DNA of 64,000 nucleotides from Gemmatimonadaceae bacterium (GCA_025930755.1 JAICOJ010000010.1:1-64000), one strand, 5' to 3'; counted from the first letter of the stretch, positions 18,893 through 28,442 are shown. The notes: generated by a model not told the origin, from the letters alone. Numbers and translations are program-made.

Positions 18893-20689
18893 TTAACGCT
18901 CCGGAAAGGTCTCGACGACCCGCTGCTCCAATGCTGCGACTTCCCGCTCCGCTTGCCGCAGCTCCTCGAGTCCGCTCTCGAGCTTCGCCCGCTCGGTCTC
19001 GAGGAAGCGCTCGTAAGGCGCGACGACCTCGAGGAGCTGCCGCTCGTACCGCGTGAGCTGCTCCTCGAACTTGGTGCTGAGCAGCGCACCGAGATCCTCG
19101 TTGAGCTTCTCGATCTTCGCCTCGAATTCCGCGACCAGCTTTCGCCGGCGCGCGGGAATGATCAGCCAGCCGGCGATGGCGAAAATGGTCGCGGTGAGAA
19201 CGCCCGTGACGTCGAGCGCGGCCGTCGTGAAAGCGGCGACGAGCACGCCCCCAAGCCCGAGGGCGAGCACGTTCACACCGAGCGCAGCCGTGACCGCCTC
19301 CTTCACCGAGTCGACGATCTGGCGCGCCTCCCGTTCGGTGTCGAATTCGCCGAGCCGCCGTTCGACGGGCTCGCGCAGACGCGCGAACAGCTCTTCCCGG
19401 TTGTACTGGAACTCGGTATCGCCGTGCGGTGCCAGCGCCCCGGATTCGCGAAGCCGCGCCGTGTGCGCGTCCAGCTCGGCGAACACGCTGCTCCAGAGCT
19501 TCAGGTTGCGCTGTACCGTCCAGTCCACCATGCGGTGCACGACGCCTTCGATGGCCTGCGGCGCATCCTGAACGACGTCCGCCCGGAAGCGGTTCTCCAC
19601 CGCATCCCTGTTGCGGAGGAAGTTGACATTGCCGATGCGGATGGTTCGCTCGAACCACGATCGCCCGCGGCGCTCCATCTCGTAGAGCACGTTGCGCACT
19701 TCGAGGAGGTAGCGCTCGGCGTCCGTCCGCATCTCCTTCGAGTACGCCTCGAGCTGCTCGCGAATGGAGCGCAGGACGCGCGCGTCCTCGTGCACGACGA
19801 CGAGGCGACTGTCGAGCCCGGCCACGTTCCGTTTCAGCAGATTCCGGAGAACGCCCAGCGGTGTGAGCAGCTTGAGGCGGACGCGCTCGGTCTCGCGCAG
19901 GGTCTTCAAGACGTAGCGCTCGAGGGCAGGATACTCGTTCCGCGGATCCTCGGCGACGGCAACGGGCGAGGCGTCCGAGGAACCCTGGCCCGGTGCGCCC
20001 CGGCGGGAGCCGACCTTCATTCGGAGCGATTGCAGCGCGCTGATGAAATACAGCGTCGGCGTGGCAGCGCCGAGTCGCGTTTGAATCTCGCGCGTGAGAT
20101 ACTCGCGTACGCGATCGATCTGCTCGTCCGAGTTTCGTCGATCCACGCCATTCACGATGAAGACCACCTTCTTCCCCCACTCGCGAATGTGGGCGAGGAA
20201 GTCCAGCTCGCTCGCCGTGAGCGGCTGCAGAAGGCTGGTGACGAAGAGCACGAGATCGGCGCGCGGCACGAACTCGCGGGTGAGCGCCTCCTCCATGCGC
20301 TCGATGGAATTGGTGCCGGGCGTATCGACGATGTGAAGGTCGCGCAGCAGGTCGAGCGGGTACTGGTACAGGTACATGTTGTCGCCGATCGCTTCCGGCG
20401 CCGCCGCCTCGCCGTAGCGAAGGATCGAGATCGCGCGCGTCGTCGGAAGATCCCCCATCGCGAACACCTCGTCGCCGAGCAGCGCGTTGATGAAGGTGCT
20501 CTTGCCGCTGTTGTACTCGCCGACGACGACGAGGAGGAACAGCTCGTCCATCTCGCCCACCAGCGATGCCAGACGGTCGAGATCCGCCCGCGCGCCATCG
20601 GCGCGCGCGAGCGCATCCCGCACGCGCAGCACCAGCTGTCGCTCCAGTGCGACGAGCTCGCCCTGCTGTCGAGTGAGAACCTGTTCCAA
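18893..20689 (-). CDS. Bacterial dynamin-like GTPase
   Basis: A 598-residue membrane-remodelling GTPase. The P-loop is VVGEYNSGKSTFINALLG, switch regions include LPTTRAISI and DTPGTNSIE, and the G4 motif is atypical (NGVDRR in place of NKxD). Long helical regions follow, then a hydrophobic hairpin around residues 470-515 (VLALGLGGVLVAAF and TIFAIAGWLII) that would insert into the membrane as the paddle. The C-terminus is coiled coil. The only reasonable start is TTG at 20689. Many such proteins come as adjacent pairs; only one copy is here. Confidence 0.92.
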   Translation of the reverse strand: MEQVLTRQQGELVALERQLVLRVRDALARADGARADLDRLASLVGEMDELFLLVVVGEYNSGKSTFINALLGDEVFAMGDLPTTRAISILRYGEAAAPEAIGDNMYLYQYPLDLLRDLHIVDTPGTNSIERMEEALTREFVPRADLVLFVTSLLQPLTASELDFLAHIREWGKKVVFIVNGVDRRNSDEQIDRVREYLTREIQTRLGAATPTLYFISALQSLRMKVGSRRGAPGQGSSDASPVAVAEDPRNEYPALERYVLKTLRETERVRLKLLTPLGVLRNLLKRNVAGLDSRLVVVHEDARVLRSIREQLEAYSKEMRTDAERYLLEVRNVLYEMERRGRSWFERTIRIGNVNFLRNRDAVENRFRADVVQDAPQAIEGVVHRMVDWTVQRNLKLWSSVFAELDAHTARLRESGALAPHGDTEFQYNREELFARLREPVERRLGEFDTEREARQIVDSVKEAVTAALGVNVLALGLGGVLVAAFTTAALDVTGVLTATIFAIAGWLIIPARRRKLVAEFEAKIEKLNEDLGALLSTKFEEQLTRYERQLLEVVAPYERFLETERAKLESGLEELRQAEREVAALEQRVVETFPER

Positions 20690-20880
20690 GGTCAGCCGCG
20701 CGTCGGGTGAAGGAGAGCACGCCGGACCGCTCTCCCGATGAGGATCACGTAATCCAGTGCAACTCGCATGCTTCGGGCGTCAAGGCGGTATGTGCGACCG
20801 GGATGTCGATTTCAGCGCGAGTCGTTCGACGTGTGAATAGAGAGGCGATTCACGGGCACGTTCGACGACAGGAGATCAAG

Positions 20881-22191
20881 ATGCTACGCAGCGCCGCGCT
20901 TTCCGCCACCCGCCCTCGACCGGTTGATCGGCTGATCGAGGAGATCGAGGGTGACGTCCTCCTTCCGACGCACGCCGAGTTCGATCGTGCGCGCCGCGTC
21001 TTCAACGGCGCGATCGACCGGATGCCGCACGCGATCGTCCGCGTGCGAAACGAGCGGGACATCGTGAACAGCGTGTCGTATGCGCGGAGCAATGGGCTGC
21101 CGCTGACGGTGCGCGGCGGAGGTCATCATTTCGCGGGCGACGCAGTCATCGACGGCGGCATCACGATCGACCTGGCGCTCATGCGCCAGGTTCACGTCGA
21201 CCCGAAACAGAGGATTGCGCGAGTACAGGGTGGCGCCACGTGGAGTGACGTCGACCGCGCCACTCAGCGGTACCACTTCGCGATTCCCGGCGGCACGGTC
21301 TCGAGCGTGGGGGTTGGCGGGTTCACGCTGGGAGGGGGCATCGGCCGGCTCACACGAGCGTACGGGCTCGCCGCCGACAATCTGCTGTCCGCCACGATCG
21401 TGACGGCTGACGGGCGCCTCGTTACGGCGAGCGAGGGCGAGAACGACTCGCTGTTTTGGGCGATTCGCGGTGGCGGGGGCGGCTTCGGGGTCGTGACGTC
21501 GCTCGATTTTCGGATGCACTATCTCAGCCCAGTCGTGTGGGGCGGCGCGATCGGCTTTCGCCTGGAGGATGCGCCGCGGGTGCTCCGCATCATGCGTGAC
21601 CTGATGCTGTCACCGTCCCGTGCGCTCAGCGCGTCGGCGGCAATCGTACGCAATGGCGGTCGTCCTCTGCTCGTTATGAATGCGTTCTGGATCGGTGATC
21701 CCGCGGCGGGCGACTCGGCTGTTCGGCCACTGCGCGAGGCGGCGACGCCGGTGATGGATCGGTACGCGCCCACGTCATATCTCGCGCTACAGTCGGCGGA
21801 CGTTCCCGGTGGTCGCCGCGGCTGGGAGACGAGCGCGTTCCTCGACCAGATGTTCGACGACACGATCGACGCCATTGTCGACTATGCGGCCGACGCGACG
21901 CTCGCCGCCCCGCGTATCGCGCTCTTGCCACTGGGAGGGGCGGTGAACGACGTCGCGTGCTCGGACTCGGCCTTCGGTGGACGCGGGGCGGAGTGGTTGG
22001 TGCAGGCGGGAGCCTCGTGGGATGACGAGGGGCAGGACGCGGAGGCGACGGACTGGATCGATCGCTTGCATACCGTCGTCGCCGACGACGCGACCGGCGT
22101 GGGCTACGTCAACATGATTGCCGGCGAGCGCCCGGCGCACTCGGAGTGGACGCGCGCGAGACTGCGGGCGGTTCGGGAGCAGTGGGCCTGA
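20881..22191 (+). CDS. Covalent-FAD oxidoreductase (BBE family)
   Basis: A 436-residue FAD-linked oxidase of the vanillyl-alcohol-oxidase fold. RGGGHHFAGDAV supplies the His that carries FAD covalently. GGFTLGGGIGRL is the second FAD loop. At the place where bicovalent enzymes have Cys this one has Ser (GTVSSVGVGG), so attachment should be through His only. The start is ATG 20881 with AGGAG six bases upstream; the longer open frame before it is not family-like. The substrate is unknown. It is divergent from the dynamin gene. Confidence 0.9.
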   Translation: MLRSAALSATRPRPVDRLIEEIEGDVLLPTHAEFDRARRVFNGAIDRMPHAIVRVRNERDIVNSVSYARSNGLPLTVRGGGHHFAGDAVIDGGITIDLALMRQVHVDPKQRIARVQGGATWSDVDRATQRYHFAIPGGTVSSVGVGGFTLGGGIGRLTRAYGLAADNLLSATIVTADGRLVTASEGENDSLFWAIRGGGGGFGVVTSLDFRMHYLSPVVWGGAIGFRLEDAPRVLRIMRDLMLSPSRALSASAAIVRNGGRPLLVMNAFWIGDPAAGDSAVRPLREAATPVMDRYAPTSYLALQSADVPGGRRGWETSAFLDQMFDDTIDAIVDYAADATLAAPRIALLPLGGAVNDVACSDSAFGGRGAEWLVQAGASWDDEGQDAEATDWIDRLHTVVADDATGVGYVNMIAGERPAHSEWTRARLRAVREQWA

Positions 22192-22210
22192 TCCAGCTAC
22201 CTGGGGACCG

Positions 22211-22918
22211 TTACAGCGGATCTACCGGCCCATGCTCGACCGGCTCGACCGGATGCCGCATGAGCACCCACTCGTACAGCTGCGCCGCGATGATCGCGCC
22301 GACGATCGGGCCGACCCAGTAGATCAGGTGACCCTCCCAGATATTCGTCGCGATCGCCGGTCCGAATGAGCGCGCGGGATTCATCGACGCACCCGTAAAG
22401 GGCCCGATGGCCAGAATGTCGGCGGCGATCGTGAGGCCGATCGCGAAGCCGCCGACGCGCGGTGCCTTGGGATCGACCGCGGTGCCGAAGATCACGAACA
22501 CCAGAAAGAACGTCGCGATCGCCTCGAGCAGGAAGGCCTGCCCGGTGGTAATGTCGAGCGACACCGCCTGCCCGCCGCCACGCGCTGCCTCGAACAACAT
22601 CTCCGGCGTTCCAGCCTTGAGGGCGTACGCGGCCACCATCGCCCCCAACAGCTGCGCGAGCACGTACACCCCGGCCATGAATGACCCGATACGCCGTGTG
22701 GTGAGAAACGCGATCGTGACCGCGGGATTGAAGTGGCCCGAGATCCGCATCAGCGCGGTCACCATGACCGCCAGAATGATTCCATGCGCGAGGGCGACCT
22801 CTACCAATCCCACGTTCGACCCTGGCATCTTTGAGAGCACGATCGCCCCGCCGCCGATGAAGACGAGCGCGAACGTACCGACGAACTCGGCGACGAAGTG
22901 GCGGATCGGGTCTTTCAT
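22211..22918 (-). CDS. Aquaporin / MIP-family channel
   Basis: A 235-residue inner-membrane channel with six predicted transmembrane segments and two half-helix loops, GHFNPAVT and GASMNPARSFGP, both keeping the NPA motif. It could carry water or small neutral solutes. GAGGAAG lies just before the ATG. It is convergent with the FAD oxidase (19-base gap) and divergent from the DHH gene. Confidence 0.93.
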   Translation of the reverse strand: MKDPIRHFVAEFVGTFALVFIGGGAIVLSKMPGSNVGLVEVALAHGIILAVMVTALMRISGHFNPAVTIAFLTTRRIGSFMAGVYVLAQLLGAMVAAYALKAGTPEMLFEAARGGGQAVSLDITTGQAFLLEAIATFFLVFVIFGTAVDPKAPRVGGFAIGLTIAADILAIGPFTGASMNPARSFGPAIATNIWEGHLIYWVGPIVGAIIAAQLYEWVLMRHPVEPVEHGPVDPL

Positions 22919-22989
22919 GCTGATCTTCCTCGGTAGATTGGGTCGGCGGCCAAGCTAGGTCTCACCGTTTCTCTCGGCAAGGCGCGCGC

Positions 22990-24402
22990 ATGGCGGTTCG
23001 GGGTCCCGTTCTCCTCATCTCAGACCAGCCCGCACGCTTTCTGGCGTTGCGGCGGAGTGCGCTCGCCGGACGGCGCGTTCACCTGTGGCTCACCAATGGT
23101 GCGTCCGCGCCGCGCTGGTGCGTAGGCCTGCGCGGCGACCCCACGGTGCCCGCGACCTACGATGCCGTCCGTGCGCGCGACGTGACGGTCGTCGTCGACC
23201 TCGGCGATGAGGAGCAGGCGAAGCGTGTCGCGAGCGCCGTTCATCGCCAGCTTCCCAAAGCGCCGGTGCTCGTCATCGACCGGGTGCGGGGCCGACGCCG
23301 CACGGGTGTGCGCGGCGGCATCGCCTGGATCGACGAGGGCGAGCTGCTCGCCGCCGCGGTCGAGAACGTGCTCGAGCGCGTGATCGCGCGTCGGAAGGCC
23401 GAGCGGTTTCGGCGCGCGTTGCGCGGCGCTCGGTCGTGCGCATTCCTGCTTCAGCACGATCCCGACCCCGATGCGATCGCGTCGGCGCTCGCTCTGCGCA
23501 CCGTACTTGGCGCTGGCGCCGCCGAGGCGCCCATCATGACCTGTGGTCGCGTGACGCGGCCCGAGAATCGGCGGCTGATCGATGAGCTGGGCATTCGCAT
23601 CGAGCACATCTCGGCGCGATCGCTCGAGAAGCACGAAAACCTCATTCTCGTCGATGTGCAGCCGCCGTACTTCGATGGTCACGTCTCGGACGTGGCGGCC
23701 GTCATCGACCACCATCCGCCGTCGGGCACCTTTCGAGCGCGCTTCAAGGATGTCCGGCCCTGGTACGGGGCGAGTGCGACGATCGCCGCCGAGTATCTGC
23801 TCGCGGACGGCGATGAGCCGCTCACGCGGGAGCTGGCGACGGCGCTGCTCTATGGGATCATCACCGATACGAAGTCGCTCTCCCGAGCCGCGAGCGACGA
23901 TGACCTCGAGATGTTCGCGTACCTCTTCCCGCGCGCCGACCATTCGCTGCTGCGACGTATTCAGCATCCGTCCTATTCGGCGGCGACCCTGCGACGTTTT
24001 GGCCTCGCGCTCCAGCACGCACACGTCGCGCGGGGCCTCGCGCACGTGCACCTGGGCCGCTTGCCGGAGGATCAGGAGCACATCGTCGCGCAGCTCGCCG
24101 AGTTCTGTCTCGGGATCGAAGGTGCCAACATCGGCGTCGTCTCCGGCGTCTTTCACGATCGCGTGGTGATGAGTGCTCGGGCGCTCTGGCCGGGCGCGAA
24201 GCTGGGCGATCGTCTTCGCGACGCGTTCGACCGCTATGGGAGTGCAGGTGGCCACGCGGTCATGGCCAAGGCGGTCGTTCGGCTGGTCGATTGGCGGCGC
24301 ACCCACGAGGCGCACGGCGACCGTGGACTGGAGATGAGCATCGCGCGCGCGATTCGTCGCGCGCTTGCGCCCGCATCCCGCGCCCGCCGACCGCGCACGT
24401 GA
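22990..24402 (+). CDS. DHH-family phosphoesterase with N-terminal sensor-like domain
   Basis: A 470-residue protein. The N-terminal about 130 residues look like a Rossmann/TrkA-N-type region (VLLISDQPARFLALRR, VTVVVDLGDEEQA). The catalytic DHH core follows: HDPDPDAIASALAL, ILVDVQPP and AAVIDHHPP provide the Mn ligands. The DHHA1 part has GSAGGHAVMAKA. Relatives hydrolyse nanoRNA or cyclic dinucleotides. The stop overlaps the start of the aldolase gene (GTGA). Confidence 0.88.
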   Translation: MAVRGPVLLISDQPARFLALRRSALAGRRVHLWLTNGASAPRWCVGLRGDPTVPATYDAVRARDVTVVVDLGDEEQAKRVASAVHRQLPKAPVLVIDRVRGRRRTGVRGGIAWIDEGELLAAAVENVLERVIARRKAERFRRALRGARSCAFLLQHDPDPDAIASALALRTVLGAGAAEAPIMTCGRVTRPENRRLIDELGIRIEHISARSLEKHENLILVDVQPPYFDGHVSDVAAVIDHHPPSGTFRARFKDVRPWYGASATIAAEYLLADGDEPLTRELATALLYGIITDTKSLSRAASDDDLEMFAYLFPRADHSLLRRIQHPSYSAATLRRFGLALQHAHVARGLAHVHLGRLPEDQEHIVAQLAEFCLGIEGANIGVVSGVFHDRVVMSARALWPGAKLGDRLRDAFDRYGSAGGHAVMAKAVVRLVDWRRTHEAHGDRGLEMSIARAIRRALAPASRARRPRT

Positions 24403-25673
24403 CATCGCGCGATCGCCAGTCCCTCGAGGCGGCGAACGACGAGTACGTGAGACGGCACCCTGGCGAACGTCCGGAACGCCAGCCGGTGCAATCGTTCATC
24501 GAAGGGGCACAGCACTTCCGCGCTGACACGATCTCATCGATCCAGCGGCGCGCGCTCGACGCGCTGGAGGCTTTTGCTCCGGACGGTGACGCGATCGCGC
24601 GCGCCATGATGTTCAGCGGGCGGGAGCGCGCATTTGCCGATGACGTCCACCGCCGCGTCCGACGGAAGCTCGAGACCGAGCCGCTCGAGGACTATCGAAT
24701 CGACTTCGAGGACGGATTCGGCACGCATCCCGACGCGGTGGAAGACGCCGAGGCTCTGCGATGTGCGGACGCGACCGCCGCGGCGATGAAGGCTGGCGCA
24801 CTGCCGCCCGCATTCGGAATTCGCGTCAAGCCGCTGACGCGCGAGCTCGCCGGCCGCGCGCTGCAGACCACCGACCTCTTCATCCAGAGGGTTCTGGCTG
24901 AGGGTGGAGCGGTGCCCGCGAGCTTCATGGTGACGCTCGCGAAGGTGACCGTCACCGAGCAGGTCGCGTATTTCGCCGCTCATCTCGAGGCGATGGAGCA
25001 GCGGATCGGGCTCGATGCGGGAACCCTTCGCATCGAGATCATGGTCGAGACACCGCGGGCGATCATGGACTGGGACGGTCGCTGTCCGCTACCGGGCTAC
25101 GTCGACGCCGCCCGGGGCCGTCTCGCGGCGGCCTCGCTCGGCACGTACGACTACACGGCGGCGCTCGGCATCACCGCGGCGCAGCAGCGGCAGCGACATC
25201 CAGCCTGTGAGCACGCGCGGCTCGTCATGCAGGCGGCGCTCGCCGGCACCGGTGTGCGCGTGAGCGATGGATCCACGGCGATTCTTCCAGTCGAGCCCGT
25301 GGGGCGTGTTCACGAAGCCTGGCGCCTTCACCATGGCGACGTGAAGCACGCGTTGAAGCTGGGGATCTACTCCGGGTGGGACCTTCATCCCGCCCAGCTC
25401 GTGAGCCGCTATGCCGCGCTGTACGCGTTCTATCTCACCGGGCTCGACGCGGCGTCGCATCGCCTCGCGACGTTTCTCGAGGCGGTCACGGAGGGAGGCG
25501 TGCCTCGCGACATCGCGGATGACGTCGCCACCGGTCAGGCGCTGCTCAACTTCCTGCTTCGTGCGATCGCGTGCGGCGCGGGGGATCGAGCGGCGATCGC
25601 GGCGCAAACGGGGATGAGCGAGCACCTCCTCGATGGTCGCTCCTTTCGGCGGGTGCTGGAGGCGCTGGAATAG
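24399..25673 (+). CDS. HpcH/HpaI-like aldolase (DUF6986 type)
   Basis: A 424-residue TIM-barrel enzyme of the PEP-utilising aldolase/citrate-lyase-beta superfamily. Visible signatures are DFEDGFGTHPDAVEDAE, GIRVKPLTREL and RIEIMVETPRAIMDWDG, with acidic Mg-ligand candidates. To my knowledge this type often lies beside urate-degradation genes, and here it faces the urate oxidase gene across an 84-base palindrome. Its reaction is not established; acting on a glyoxylate-type product of ureide breakdown is a reasonable guess. Start GTG at 24399 is coupled to the DHH gene. The last codons (LEALE, TAG) are the template of the tandem repeat that follows. Confidence 0.8.
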   Translation: MTSRDRQSLEAANDEYVRRHPGERPERQPVQSFIEGAQHFRADTISSIQRRALDALEAFAPDGDAIARAMMFSGRERAFADDVHRRVRRKLETEPLEDYRIDFEDGFGTHPDAVEDAEALRCADATAAAMKAGALPPAFGIRVKPLTRELAGRALQTTDLFIQRVLAEGGAVPASFMVTLAKVTVTEQVAYFAAHLEAMEQRIGLDAGTLRIEIMVETPRAIMDWDGRCPLPGYVDAARGRLAAASLGTYDYTAALGITAAQQRQRHPACEHARLVMQAALAGTGVRVSDGSTAILPVEPVGRVHEAWRLHHGDVKHALKLGIYSGWDLHPAQLVSRYAALYAFYLTGLDAASHRLATFLEAVTEGGVPRDIADDVATGQALLNFLLRAIACGAGDRAAIAAQTGMSEHLLDGRSFRRVLEALE

Positions 25674-25757
25674 CGCTGCGGGCGCTGGAACAGCGCTGGG
25701 GGCGGTGGAACAGCAGCGCCTTTCCAGCGCCCTCATGCAGCGCTACTCCAGCGCCTC
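25661..25757. repeat. 20-bp tandem repeat and palindrome derived from the gene's own 3' end
   Basis: Three direct units of 20 bases start at 25661, 25681 and 25701, each reading GGCGSTGGAAYAGC plus variable bases. The first unit is coding: it holds the last codons and the TAG stop of the aldolase gene. In the next units the TAG has become CAG. The bases 25717-25757 contain the same unit in reverse orientation, making a palindrome that ends exactly at the urate oxidase stop codon. Confidence 0.9.
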
Positions 25758-26597
25758 CTATCTCCGTACAATCGCCTCGATGAGGCCGTACGGTTCTTCG
25801 GTTGCCACGAAGATCTCGTTTGGATTATCCAGTCCGAACGGCGCAAGGTCGACGAGGAGATGGTGCTTGTTCGGCAGCGAGAACGCGATCGCATCGATCT
25901 CCGGACAGCGCTCGAGCACTGCCTCACCCATCGCGTAGGCCGTGTGCTGTACGCTGCGACTGTCGTGATCGGCGAACGTCTCGAGCATGATCTCGCGTGC
26001 GCGCGTACGGATCTCGCTGTGTGAGATCTCGCTGAGCCCGTACGTCCAGCGCACGCGCATCGCCGTCGCCAGCACCCGGTCCGATGTCTCACGCAGCGTC
26101 GTGTAGCGATTTCGAGGGTATCCCTCGAATCCCGAGCCGGTGGTCTTGAGCACTCGGAGCTCGTCGATGCCACTCTCGACGCGCACGTCATCGCCCTCGG
26201 CGGTCACCGTCGCGACATCCAGCTCGTCCGACCCGCGCACGAATGCATGTGGATGCGCGCGTCCTCCCACCGGAATGCGATTCCACGCCTGCTCGCGAAC
26301 GGTCACCCGCGCCCGATTGACCACCGGATTCTCCGGCGGAAAGTGCGTGGCGAGTGCGCGCGCAAAGTCCTCGATCGCATCGATCTCGATCTGGCGAGCG
26401 AGCGCGTAGACGGTGTTCTTCATCGTGTCGGTCGGGAGGACGTCGCGATTGTCCCCGCGCACGTGAGCCTCCTCGAAATCGCCCTCGAGCCGGATGGAGA
26501 CGGTGAGATCGCGCAGCTCGTGGCGTCCCTCGCGCCGGCTCACCTTCACGAGCCGCACCCGCGATTTTCCGTAGCCGTTCTCGCCGAGTTGTGCCAT
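25758..26597 (-). CDS. uox: Urate oxidase (uricase)
   Basis: Cofactor-free T-fold enzyme that oxidises urate to 5-hydroxyisourate. The 279-residue protein has GKSRVRLVKV with the catalytic Lys, LPTDTMKNTVYAL with the catalytic Thr, VLKTTGSGFEGY, and the C-terminal LPNKHHLLVDL with the catalytic His. It is the last gene of the purine operon, two bases after the HIU hydrolase stop. The stop codon touches the palindrome. Confidence 0.97.
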   Translation of the reverse strand: MAQLGENGYGKSRVRLVKVSRREGRHELRDLTVSIRLEGDFEEAHVRGDNRDVLPTDTMKNTVYALARQIEIDAIEDFARALATHFPPENPVVNRARVTVREQAWNRIPVGGRAHPHAFVRGSDELDVATVTAEGDDVRVESGIDELRVLKTTGSGFEGYPRNRYTTLRETSDRVLATAMRVRWTYGLSEISHSEIRTRAREIMLETFADHDSRSVQHTAYAMGEAVLERCPEIDAIAFSLPNKHHLLVDLAPFGLDNPNEIFVATEEPYGLIEAIVRR

Positions 26598-26599
26598 GG

Positions 26600-26938
26600 T
26601 CAGCTCCCGCGGTAGGTGGAGTACCCGAACGGGCTGATCAAAAGGGGAACGTGATGGTGTTGGGCAGGGTCGCGCACCTCGAATTCGACCACGACGCGCG
26701 GGTAGAACGCGTCGATTCCCGCGGCGGCGAAGTACGACCCCACCTCGAAGGTGAGGCGATAGGTGCCGGCCTGCAGTGAGGGCGCCGGCGCAAAGGACTT
26801 GACGCGCCCATCGGCGTCGGTGCTCGCGCGCGACTCCGCGCTCCGTGGCGGCGCGCTGACCCGTTCCAGCACGACGGCGATGCCCGCTGCCGGCCGACCG
26901 CGCGAGACGTCGAGCACGTGTGTGGTGATGGCGCTCAT
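26600..26938 (-). CDS. hiuH: 5-hydroxyisourate hydrolase
   Basis: Transthyretin-fold enzyme that opens 5-hydroxyisourate to OHCU. The 112-residue protein starts ITTHVLDVSRGRPAAGI, has the conserved HHHVPLLISPFGYSTYRGS end with the diagnostic YRGS tetrapeptide, and the active-site His and Arg positions. ATG 26938 overlaps the upstream stop (ATGA). Confidence 0.97.
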   Translation of the reverse strand: MSAITTHVLDVSRGRPAAGIAVVLERVSAPPRSAESRASTDADGRVKSFAPAPSLQAGTYRLTFEVGSYFAAAGIDAFYPRVVVEFEVRDPAQHHHVPLLISPFGYSTYRGS

Positions 26939-27441
26939 ATGTCGAGGAGCTTTCGCAGTCGCAGATGGGTGATGAGCCGTTGTTCCTCCGCCGCGATGCG
27001 CAGCTCGGTTTCCGGATCGTTGTCGAGTCGCTCGCGCGCGATGTCCAGAATCTGATCCGCCGTCCTGCCCGTCGCGCAAATCAGGAACACATGCCCGAAC
27101 CGATCCTCGTACTCGGCGTTGACCTCGGCGAGCTCGGCGAGCGTGGCGGCGCTGCCCGAGCGCGCGCGGGCCTGCTCCCGCTCCGACCAGTGTTCCGACG
27201 TATTCCGCGCCGAGGCCGAGCTATCGCCGATACGTGGGTGACGCGAGAACGCCTCGCGCCAATCGTCAGGCGTCAGGTGCCACCAGACGCGGTCCGACGC
27301 GGCGAGGAGCTCGTCGAAGGTGTAGTAGGGCCGCGCGGCAGCGACACCGCGCGCCCACGCTCTCGACCCGCAGCAGGCGAGGAGACGCCGCTCCGCCTGC
27401 AATTCGTGCAGCAGGTTGAGCTGCTCGAGCGTGAGGCTCAT
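26935..27441 (-). CDS. uraD: OHCU decarboxylase
   Basis: Converts 2-oxo-4-hydroxy-4-carboxy-5-ureidoimidazoline stereospecifically to (S)-allantoin. The 168-residue helical protein has the catalytic FSRHPRIGD and the substrate-binding EYEDRFGHVFLICATGR. It overlaps both neighbours by four bases, so the three urate genes uraD-hiuH-uox form the contiguous urate-to-allantoin path. Confidence 0.96.
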   Translation of the reverse strand: MSLTLEQLNLLHELQAERRLLACCGSRAWARGVAAARPYYTFDELLAASDRVWWHLTPDDWREAFSRHPRIGDSSASARNTSEHWSEREQARARSGSAATLAELAEVNAEYEDRFGHVFLICATGRTADQILDIARERLDNDPETELRIAAEEQRLITHLRLRKLLDI

Positions 27442-28442
27442 GCGCTGTCCGCCGGGCGACCGAACACGCGCAACCGCGCGACGCCGCCATCGGGATAGAT
27501 GTCGAGACGAACGTGCGTCGCCCCCTCGGCCGCGCGAAGCTCCCGCTCGAAGCAATGTCGTGCGTGCGGCTCGAGATCGGTTCGTGGCAACAGCTCTCGC
27601 CACTCGACGACGGCCGATGCGGCCAGCGCCTCGGCGCTCGCGCCCGGGGCGCGGGACCAGGAGATCGAGCACGCCCCGGGTGCGTTCCCCTTGAAGTGAT
27701 CGGTATCGATCTCCACGCGGCGAACCGACCCGGCACGTCCGAGCCTGACGACGGTCCAGTCGTTGCCCGGCCCGCGGCGCCGGCGCGTCTCCCATCCATC
27801 GCCCATGTGCGTCGACCGCCCGGGAAGGATGAGGTTCTGCCGGTGGCCGAAGAACATGTCGCTGCACACTACCACCCAGCCGCCGTTCTCCATCGCCGCC
27901 AGGTCGACATCGCCGCGGCGAATGAGCGCCGGCCAATCGGGCGTGACCTCGCCGTGGACGCGAAGGCGCGCCACCCCGCCATCGGGAAAGATGTTGAGGC
28001 GCACGTGCGTGAGTCGCGCGTCGTGTGTCACCTCGATGGGGTTGCGCGTATCGCCCTGGAGCGCCGTCCTGGGAAGGATCTCGCGCCAACATGCATCACG
28101 GGCGAGGGCCTCCGCCGGCGGCGTGCCGTCGACGGCGCATCCGTCGAGCGAGCACTGCTCGGGGTAGTTCCCGCGAAAGAAGCTCGTGTCGACGACGACC
28201 CCGCGTACGATTCCGGGGAGTCCAAGCCTGATGATGCACCAGTCGTGTCCGGGGGAGCGGCGCCGACGCGTCTCCCACCCATCCATCCATTTCCCGCGCT
28301 CGGTGTAGACCCCTTCGCGCCACTCAGCCGGTGACGCGCGAAGCAGATTCTCCTTCGCGGCGAAGAACTCATCGTTCGCGACCACCGCGGCACCGCCTAA
28401 CCGCTCGGCCGCGAGATCGGGCAGCTCGAGGAAATCGGTCAT
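27438..28442 (-). CDS. alc: Allantoicase
   Basis: Splits allantoate to ureidoglycolate and urea. The 334-residue protein shows the internal duplication of the family: GKWMDGWETRRRRSPGHDW in the first half and MGDGWETRRRRGPGNDW in the second, each followed by a beta-sandwich ending RLNIFPDGGVARLRV or RLDIYPDGGVARLRV. ATG 28442 overlaps the allB stop. The longer upstream frame is the shadow of allB. No ureidoglycolate lyase or urease is in the window. Confidence 0.95.
   Translation of the reverse strand: MTDFLELPDLAAERLGGAAVVANDEFFAAKENLLRASPAEWREGVYTERGKWMDGWETRRRRSPGHDWCIIRLGLPGIVRGVVVDTSFFRGNYPEQCSLDGCAVDGTPPAEALARDACWREILPRTALQGDTRNPIEVTHDARLTHVRLNIFPDGGVARLRVHGEVTPDWPALIRRGDVDLAAMENGGWVVVCSDMFFGHRQNLILPGRSTHMGDGWETRRRRGPGNDWTVVRLGRAGSVRRVEIDTDHFKGNAPGACSISWSRAPGASAEALAASAVVEWRELLPRTDLEPHARHCFERELRAAEGATHVRLDIYPDGGVARLRVFGRPADSA

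Noticed and set aside
18461-20710. A 749-codon open frame on the plus strand opposite the dynamin gene
   Set aside because: It is antisense to a clear GTPase with all motifs, and its composition is typical of high-GC antisense frames.
18222-20720. An 832-codon open frame on the minus strand covering the dynamin gene and the lipoprotein
   Set aside because: Only its last about 197 codons (from GTG 18815, with a ribosome site and lipoprotein signal) look like protein; the rest is the out-of-frame shadow of the GTPase gene.
25661-25757. CRISPR array
   Set aside because: The units are contiguous with no spacers, and the element is palindromic; the same applies to the 56261 and 57525 repeats.
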